64,000 nt of DNA, taken from Gonapodya prolifera JEL478. Lineage: Eukaryota > Monoblepharomycota > Monoblepharidomycetes > Monoblepharidales > Gonapodyaceae. A model generated the notes under the pieces. That model did no database searches. It was not told where the DNA came from and worked only from the letters and a program-made list of their open reading frames with translations. A program made the position numbers and the translations under genes. The stretch lies in contig KQ965732.1 in NCBI GenBank assembly GCA_001574975.1, positions 62,001 to 126,000 on the forward strand, written 5' to 3'. Of the stretch, positions 57,581 to 64,000 are shown one piece after another (positions within the stretch are counted from its first letter, which is position 1; each line of letters begins with the position of its first letter).

Positions 57581-60011
57581 CCTTTTCCAACTCTTTCTCC
57601 ATCTTCCTGACCTTCTTCCACACACCGTCCCTCTCCTTCTTCAACTCCTTCCCCTTCCGCTTCATCTCCTTGACCGTCTTCTCCACTCCATTTAGTGCCA
57701 CGTGCAGGGCTGGGAGGTACACTCGCTGCGTCCATGAGACTCCGTTGGCTTGGGGTGCAGTGCCCGCCGACCTCGCGGCCTTCATCGCACGCACGGCCGC
57801 ACGTGTCGTCTCCTCCTCTTCCTTGCAGCTCCCGATCTTGGTGGATATTTCAATGGCGCGCGACGAGAGATCGTTCCATTGGGTTTTTTTGCGAGCGCGA
57901 AGACGCGCGGCGGCCTGTCTGTGTGATTGGGAAGTTGGATACGTTGGATGAAGTGTGAAAGATTTCGTAGTTGTCGCGTGACACAAAACACGATGAAAAT
58001 TCTTTGAGTTGGAGTTCTCAGACGAGGAATGACAACCTCTCTTCACATACCTGTTCAACTCTCTTCGACGAGATGCACGGTCCACTTTCCCACCGTAATC
58101 CGACTCCTGCTTAGGGGCCTCCTTTTCTTCTTCATCACCATCAGACTCCACCTTCCGCATCCGTTTCTTCCCTGTCGTATTCTGACGTGGCTCCGGCGCC
58201 GTCGCTTGAGCGGCGGCTGCAACAGTCGTAAACCCGCTCGTCTTGAATCGCACCTTGGGTGGCCGCGTGGTTGGAGAGGGTGACTGGGCCGCCAAGGTGG
58301 CCACCTGCTCCCACGTTGGCGGGGGAGGCAGTGGCTCAGGCACGCTGACCGGCACGGTAGGAATTGTCACGCGCATCGGTAGGCCCCGACGGCCTCGAAC
58401 AGCTCTTGGAGCCCCCCGTGGGGGAGTGGGTGTGACGTCGGAGGAGGGAGCGCTCGGCAGGGGTGGTGGAACAGTGTTGCTCTGGCGGCGAGATTGGCGG
58501 CGACTGGGAGGAGCTGCGAGGAGAACCGGGAAAGCAGGAGGTGTGGTAGCCTTGCTCGAGGCGCGTCTTGACGCCAGGGAAGGGAATGACCTTGTGCCGC
58601 GCGGTGGCCGCTTGGGTGAGGGTGGCGGCGACGGTGAGGATATGTAGTGAGGGTTCGAAAACGGCGAAGAAGAAACTTCCGGGCTGGGCAGCGGGAATGT
58701 GAGTTGATCGAGCTGGGGTGCCGCAGTTGCATCAGGAGTTGGGTGATGGGGAACTTCCCACGGTGACCAGACCCGGTCCGGCTCGTGAACCGGCAGAGGT
58801 GCGACCGATGGCAAGGGCTGTTCCGTAGTTTGGCTGAGGACTTGCGAAGGTGACTCGAAGCTCATGTTCCCGGGTCGAAAGTGCGGATTGGGGTAGGCAA
58901 GCGTGGATGGGTCAAAGGGCATCCCATCAAACAGCGGAACTACCGTCAGCCGAGGGCCCCACAGCTCTGGAAAGCTTGGAAAAGTAAGACTCTGCCCCAG
59001 TGCTCGCGTCTGGGCGAGATCGGAAACCGCAGAGGACGTGGAAAGGAGCATGTCGAGCGTTGCGGGCGGTTGGATGGAAAAGGGCACGAGCAGGGGGGGC
59101 TGACTCTGAATTTCGGACAACACGGAGAAATTGCTTGATGGCAAGTGACTGCTCTCGATTGGGAACTGCTGCAACCCGTGGAGATGCTCGTTGGTCCATT
59201 GAGACGAAAAGAAGCCCGTGTTGTGACCTGTGGTTGGTCGCTTTGAGCAAACAAGCGATATCAGTCTATTTTATGTGGGTTTAGCTGCGTAATACAAGGT
59301 CACACTCACAGTGTTCTGCCACGCGTCTGGGTCCGGTGTCGAGTGTAACAACGATGCCAACGCCTCCCCTGCGTCGAGATAGTCCAAGTCAATCATGCCA
59401 TACTGGTGCTCATGAGACGCCAAGGGTCTCTGCTGCTGAATCTGATTTCCAAGTGGGGCAGGAAAGGCGCGGGAGTGTGCCCTTGCAGTTGGGGCTGGGG
59501 CTGGGGTAGACCAGTGGGCCACGGCTGCAGGCGAAGTCTCCCCGAACGCGCTCGAAGTATCCGAGTCCGAGTCCGAGTCCGCAAGTGACGAGTCCGAGTC
59601 GAAGACCGGCATGGTGACAAAGGCGTTGAGACCGCGTGGAGAAAGGGACTGCGGATCGGGGGGCAGTTGAGGCGGATGGAGGACGGGCAGGGGCGTAGAG
59701 AGCGGCTGCTGGGCTCCGTAATTGTGCCAGTTGGTGCTATGTGGTGCGACGATGCCGGGAGGCGTGGTGCCGTGAAAGGAAGCGACGTGCGAGTAGGGTG
59801 TCGCCACGACATGCAAGTCGCTTTGAGAGCCTCCAGGCGGGTTCGGCGCTGTTCCGGCGCCTGGATGCGCTGGCATGGATGAAAGAAAGCTGATTTGAGA
59901 GAGGGAAATGGGAACCAGTGAGGCGAGGCCGGGGGGCGGTTGGAGAAGACCAGGATGGAGACTCGGGGGCTGCTGCAGCGGCGGCGGCGGCGGGCGGTTG
60001 CGCTGGTCCAT
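57540..60011 (-). CDS. bZIP transcription factor 2
   Basis: Start MDQRNRPPPPPLQQPPSLHP at 60011. Exon 1 is Pro/Gln/Ser-rich with an acidic Asp-Ser dipeptide tract (DSDSSLADSDSDSDTSS), a likely activation or phospho-region, and ends QNT before a GTGAGT donor. The next exon resumes RPTTGHNTGFFSSQWTNEHL. A basic Arg/Pro region with RRQSRRQSN follows. The bZIP basic region is split by an intron: RASRRRELNR joins QAAARLRARKKTQWNDLSSR across a TATGTG donor and CACACAG acceptor, giving the N-x7-R signature. The zipper AIEISTKIGSCKEEEETTRA is followed by two further helices (VEKTVKEMKRKGKELKKERD). Ends GGSVGGDM at 57540. About 760 residues. Upstream of its start is a 72-bp tandem repeat. Confidence 0.82.
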
Positions 60012-60496
60012 ATTTGCTGCAGCTTTGCTTGAAAAAATGAGAAGGTGTGCGTTCCCTTTGGTTGGGGGCGAAAACCGCGGCGAAGTTGGAGTTGCTGGGA
60101 AACGATTGTGTCACAGGTTAATTTGTGTGTGAAGTCTGCTGACGTCAGCCCCTTGTTCGTTTGAAGCCCACACTTCTTTCTTTTCTCGGGAATAGTGAAA
60201 AATAAAAGCGGGAGAGTAAATGTGGAGACTACCCGGAGTGTCTGGACCGTCGGCGAACGTATGCAAAGCAAAGGTGCTATTTGAAACCATGTTACGGAGA
60301 CGTCCCGGCGTTGTGGATCGTCGAATGTGTACCAAACAATGGTGTCGTTCAAAACGACACATGTTGCGGACGCTGCCCGGAATTGTGGATAATCAGTAAA
60401 TATGTGCAAGTCGTGGTGCTATTCAAAACTATGCCATCCGAGTACCAGTACCATCTGTAACCTCTACCTCTAACTCTTCCTCAATACGTATCATAA
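60012..60496. other. Upstream region of bZIP2
   Basis: Contains the three-copy 72-bp tandem repeat. The start codon of bZIP2 is at its left edge and the FMN reductase stop at its right edge. No gene recognised. Confidence 0.5.
60217..60434. repeat. Three-copy tandem repeat, 72-bp period
   Basis: CCCGG occurs at 60232, 60304 and 60376, exactly 72 bp apart each time. Around it the copies share GTGTGGA/TTGTGGAT, AAxGGTG(C/T)T(A/C)(T/G)TT(C/T)xAAA and ACATGTT/CCATGTT in the same order. Copies are about 65% identical by eye. Confidence 0.8.
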
Positions 60497-61296
60497 TCAG
60501 ATCTTGGCTGCTTCAGCGTCCTTGGCCTTCTTGATCGCCAACCCGAACCATTCCAACTCCGACGTGAACGCCTCCACGCTCTTGACTGAGAGGGGGTCCT
60601 TGGGCACTCCAGACGCGTCAAACGACGAGGGGGTGACGTTGGGCCACGAGAGCGGGTTCGGGGTCGAGATCATTTGGAGCTGGGCGATCACTGGGCGGAG
60701 GGCGGCACCTGGACACAAGGCAAGCGAGGGTAGGGTCAGGTGCCAGGTATGGGTGTTGCAGACGAAGTACATTACTCACCGGCAATTCGGCCACCTCCCC
60801 CGGAAATGGAGTAGGTGACGATACCGGCGACCTTGCGGTTGTACCTTTATGGACGGTGGCTCAATATGGTTAAGCAAAAGTAGAAGCAGCAGTACGGAAA
60901 CTCAGGAACTCACTCTGGGAAGTAGTGGTGGAGCGTGTTGAGGAGGGCAGGAGCGGCGTTCGAATTGTATTCCGGGGTGACGAGAACGTAGGCGTCCGCG
61001 GCCTGGAAGAGTTTTTGGATCCGCACCACGCTTGGAGGAATATCTTTGGCGTCAGCGTAATCAAAGACACGCTTGTCCAGAAGTGGCAGTTTGTATTCCT
61101 CCTTCATGGGATCGACAATAGTGACGGTGTGGCCTAGAGTGATTGTTCGTGAATCTCTTTTTCTCCAAGCCAAAGGGCCCGACGAACGAGAGCACCAACC
61201 TTTGCCAGCCAACGTCTTTGCGACGTATTCCCCGATGAGACCGCCAACCCTTCCCTCACGGACGGATCCAAGCACGGCGACGATGTTGAGCGACAT
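60497..61296 (-). CDS. NAD(P)H-dependent FMN reductase family protein
   Basis: Flavodoxin-like quinone/azo/FMN reductase. Start MSLNIVAVLGSVREGRVGGL: GSxREGRxG is the phosphate loop for FMN. After one intron the reading is HTVTIVDPMKEEYKLPLLDK, then IPPSVVRIQKLFQAADAYVL, VTPEYNSNAAPALLNTLHHY (the TPEYN flavin-binding motif) and, across an intron, KVAGIVTYSISGGGGRIAG. The last exon has AALRPVIAQLQMISTPNPLS and EAFTSELEWFGLAIKKAKDA. Stop at 60497. About 210 residues, usual for the family. Cytosolic; no signal. It could supply reduced flavin to other enzymes, but nothing here shows a partner. Confidence 0.88.
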
Positions 61297-61762
61297 TACG
61301 GGTGATGAGGAGTGCTGAGACTGAGGAGGTGCACGGTCGGAAGTATATCAGTGAGGGGTTCCAGGCAAACGAGGGACTTTCCGACATCCACCACGGAGAA
61401 GATACGATTCGGATCCGATAACTTGGGCGGAGGCAATTCGCTTCCTTTTATACGCACGATGCGGCGTTTATAATCATGAGGCTCTTTTAGGGCGGCGGGT
61501 TGAGAGAAGCGCAACCGGAGTTTCGAGAGCAACGCGCGAGTCGACGTACGCAGCCAGACGCAGGCGCACACTTTGCGATTGGGCCCATCGAGACGCAATC
61601 CGATTGTCAGCGGGCTCGTGCCGTCATCCGATCGTCAGAGCAAGGCTGCGAATGTTCTTTCCTCTGACCAAAATTCAGCCTAAACAAATTTTGGACGCTT
61701 GTCATCTCTCACGTCTTGATGACGAAACTCCCGTTGCATTTTTCATTGGCTGCGAACCACTT
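61297..61762. other. Intergenic, FMN reductase upstream
   Basis: About 470 bp. An open minus-strand frame extends over 61,296-61,598 without domain content; probably 5' leader. No gene seen. Confidence 0.5.
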
Positions 61763-63235
61763 TCAAAACTTGAATCCTAGCAATTCGTTATCAATCAACC
61801 TCGTTTTTCCAATCCCCACAGCCGCCGACAGCAACCCTCCTTTCCCACCCTCGCTCTCCGGCGCCACCGTGACCAGATCCTCTAGCGTTTCGGGATCCGA
61901 CAAGCTCACGTACTGCACCGTGAGGCCCACCGTCGACGCCGTCCGCGCAGCCTCGGCGTCCAGAACCTCCCTCGCCGCACGCACAACCTCGGCGGCCGAC
62001 TGCTCGCCCGACTCGAACTTGTCCTTCGCCGCTGCCAGCGCCCGGTGCAGTACGGGTGCAACAGCGCGCTCCGCTGGGGAGAGGTACGCGTTTCTGCTGG
62101 ACATGGCGAGACCGTCTCGTTCTCGCGACGTAGCGCCAACGACGATGCGCGTGGGGATGAGGAGGTCCCGGACCATACGGCGTACCACGCAGCACTGCTG
62201 CGCGTCTTTCTGGCCGAATATGGCCACATCCGCTTGGGCCGCATTGAGAAGTTTGGTCACCACCGTGGCCACACCGCGGAAAAAGTGTGGGCGCACAGTG
62301 CCCTCGAGCTGATGCGACAGCCCGACAACTTCGACAAAGGCGCCCCGCTGTTCTTGGACGTCTGTGGAAATGCCCGACGGGTACAATTCGGACACGGTGG
62401 GTGCAATGACGGCATGCACGACCGGAGAGTCCGGGGTGAAGCCGGGCGGAGGTGTCAGTGATAGGGAGCGGTAGGTGAGAGAGCGCAGGAGCTCAAGGTC
62501 ACGAGGTAGTGTTCGGGGATACGAGGCAAGATCCTCGTGCGGAGCAAATTGGGCGGGATTCTATAAGCGTTGTTTGATGTGATGCAAACGTCACTCGACT
62601 GTTTCCAAAATCCGAGTCCTCGCATCTCCCCAACTCACCACAAAGATCGAAACAACGATCCGCTCGCAAGATAGGGGGGATGAGGCTGCCATGCGGACAA
62701 GCGAGAGGTGGCCATCGTGAAGTGCCCCCTGACAACCGCCGAAGAAAGATTAGAGCTGCTCTGCTCGTTAAGCTATCCCCCATGTAAAATGCAGTTTCAT
62801 TCCCAAAAGCAGGGCGTCATGACTTTGCTTCCACTCTGGCCCCGTCGACACAGTCGTGTATCTGCTCCGGCATTCGGTATTCCACCAAACCCACCATCGT
62901 AGGCACGAACCCAATCTTCTCCACGCCATCTCGTCGCCACTGCCGATGATGCGTGCGGTACTCGAAGATGGATTGAAAGACGGGGATGCCCAAGCTCGAC
63001 AGTTCTGAAACCGACGTGTCACGAGACTCCCCGGCAGCAGTGAAATTGAATGCCGACGAGGACGAGGAAAAAAGCCGCGTGGAGTTACCTAGACCGGCAC
63101 CGCGCGGTCGGAAGAGTTCCAGCGATGAAGTCGAGGTCGAGTTCCGATACCTGACGTTGACGCTGACGCCTACGACCCACCGTTCAAGCGCGCCGTGCTC
63201 GCGACCGCTCCTCTGCGCGCTTGTGCTACGGAACC
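61763..63235 (-). CDS. PAN6: Pantothenate synthetase (pantoate-beta-alanine ligase), mitochondrial type
   Basis: Last step of vitamin B5 synthesis: pantoate, beta-alanine and ATP give pantothenate and AMP. Exon 1 ends VEKIGFVPTM; a GTGGGT donor leads to GALHDGHLSLVRMAAS, completing the nucleotidyltransferase GFVPTMGALHxGH motif. Then SIFV, NPAQFAPHEDLASYPRTLPR, APTVSELYPSGI, VGLSHQLEGTVRPHFFRGVA, ADVAIFGQKDAQQCCVVRRM and RERDGLAMSSRNAYLSPAER. All signature blocks are intact. The N-terminal extension includes NSTRLFSSSSSAFNF, a good mitochondrial presequence cleavage site. No ATG precedes it in frame within exon 1, only a TTG at 63239, so the start lies in an unfound upstream exon or the far end is off by a few codons. 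Stop at 61763, ending LLGFKF. Confidence 0.88.
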
Positions 63236-63239
63236 ACAA

Positions 63240-63899
63240 CTCCTTCCCGTTTCAGCGCGTTTCGCGGTACATCCCCATCCCCGCGCGACGAGTCGAACCC
63301 GACACCCGGCCCCACCCGCAGACACGGAGACCGAGAGCAGACGCGCGGCGATGTGAGGGGCGCATGTTTGTCCGAGAGCGGCTGTGGATGGTGCAGCGAC
63401 GTGCGGAGAGTGGAGGGCGAGGAAGTTCATTTGGTGTCTGGAAGGTGTGTAGGTTTTTCGGATCCACCCTTCATTGAGTAAGGTTTTTGGAGGTACCTCC
63501 CGATTGCAACCGAATTGCATGCATTACATATACATACACTGTGTACGTCAATCAGAGTCTACTCCAACAACAAATCGCCCGGCTTCTGCCATGCAAAGCT
63601 GTACCCATGTGCGAGTATCACGGGATAGCGAACTCACGACTGCAGCCTTTCATCTGAAAACCCAGGACAAGCAATCCGAAAGCTCTGGGGACCCCTGTCT
63701 TTCAGTTGCTGAACGAATCTCGGATCTCTTCGTGAATTAAATTACATGAACAATTGCTGGTAAATACCCTCAAAAAACAAACTTCGAATCTTCTCTATGG
63801 TCTCCAGCAATCCAAATAAGCGTAGTCTGCGTTGCAATTGAACGAAGGTCGGTTGGTCAACTCACGACCACAAACCCTACCCAAACACCGAAACAAACG
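63240..63899. other. Intergenic or 5' exon region of the pantothenate synthetase gene
   Basis: About 660 bp between the first recognised panC exon (minus) and the proteasome gene (plus). Several overlapping open frames at 63,170-63,520 on the minus strand could hold the missing start. Nothing else recognised. Confidence 0.4.
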
Positions 63900-64000
63900 A
63901 TGGGTTCGCGCCGCTACGACTCCCGCACGACCATTTTCTCACCTGAAGGCACGTACTCAATCGCGTTTCCACCCGCGGACGGGGGATGCGGGGGGTGCTG
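63900..64000 (+). CDS. PRE9: 20S proteasome subunit alpha type 4 (5' end only)
   Basis: ATG at 63900 reads GSRRYDSRTTIFSPEG, the conserved N-terminal gate region of alpha-type proteasome subunits and closest to alpha-4 (RRYDSRTT-FSPEG). A donor follows (after GGCAC, GTACTC) and the window ends inside the first intron, before the expected LYQVEYA. Only the first 15-17 residues are present. Essential nuclear and cytosolic complex. Confidence 0.8.
   Translation, partial: MGSRRYDSRTTIFSPEGTYSIAFPPADGGCGGC

Overview
The window is nuclear DNA of a filamentous or zoosporic fungus. The genes are closely packed on both strands and broken by many short introns (about 38-130 nt) with GTRNGT-like donors, CTRAC/CTAAC-like branch points and YAG acceptors. 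Typical fungal families are present: a GCN4-type bZIP factor, a Zn2Cys6 factor, an F-box/LRR protein, a FAT1-type acyl-CoA synthetase, Golgi TVP18, a secreted-type KatG and a CAS1-type glycan O-acetyltransferase. CAS1 is widespread in Basidiomycota and early-diverging fungi but rare in Ascomycota, so a chytrid-like or basidiomycete genome is the best inference. I cannot name the species.

Layout. 0.1-3.1 kb: a small hydrophilic protein (+) and a GCN4-like bZIP factor (-). 4.1-6.8 kb: gene-poor, with decayed duplicated coding fragments. 7.1-8.9 kb: a single-pass surface protein. 9.2-10.7 kb: a ring-hydroxylating oxygenase-like gene whose Rieske cluster motif I cannot find. 11.1-15.7 kb: prenylcysteine oxidase and DNA polymerase eta, divergent and 34 bp apart. 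15.8-18.3 kb: catalase-peroxidase. 19.2-25.9 kb: a mitochondrial RMND1/DUF155 protein, CAS1 and an F-box/LRR protein. 26.8-29.8 kb: a PC-esterase-like SGNH protein divergent from a sterol-desaturase-family hydroxylase. 29.9-31.9 kb: two tandem TVP18-like genes. 32.2-35.1 kb: a Zn2Cys6 factor. 35.6-39.7 kb: an amino-acid transporter with a very long hydrophilic segment. 40.0-43.3 kb: FAT1-like acyl-CoA synthetase ending in AKL. 43.7-46.1 kb: a low-complexity, amphipathic-helix membrane protein. 46.5-52.5 kb: a co-oriented serine hydrolase, zinc alcohol dehydrogenase and Baeyer-Villiger-type monooxygenase. 52.5-54.6 kb: repeat-rich and gene-poor. 54.6-56.7 kb: a multi-TM coiled-coil protein. 57.5-60.0 kb: a second bZIP factor. 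60.5-63.2 kb: an NAD(P)H:FMN reductase and a mitochondrial-type pantothenate synthetase. 63.9 kb to the edge: the first exon of proteasome subunit alpha-4.

Functional links. Two SGNH-type glycan O-acetyltransferase candidates lie 2.6 kb apart with Golgi and lipid genes around them. The monooxygenase, hydrolase and alcohol dehydrogenase, with the peroxisomal-type acyl-CoA synthetase nearby, would form a plausible route from ketone to ester to alcohol and acid to acyl-CoA. This is an inference from gene families and position. The repeat region at 53.5-54.3 kb holds about 65-bp units, each carrying near-perfect inverted arms, and is the most unusual non-coding structure. Exon boundaries were placed by reading splice signals and frames by eye and should be confirmed with RNA data.
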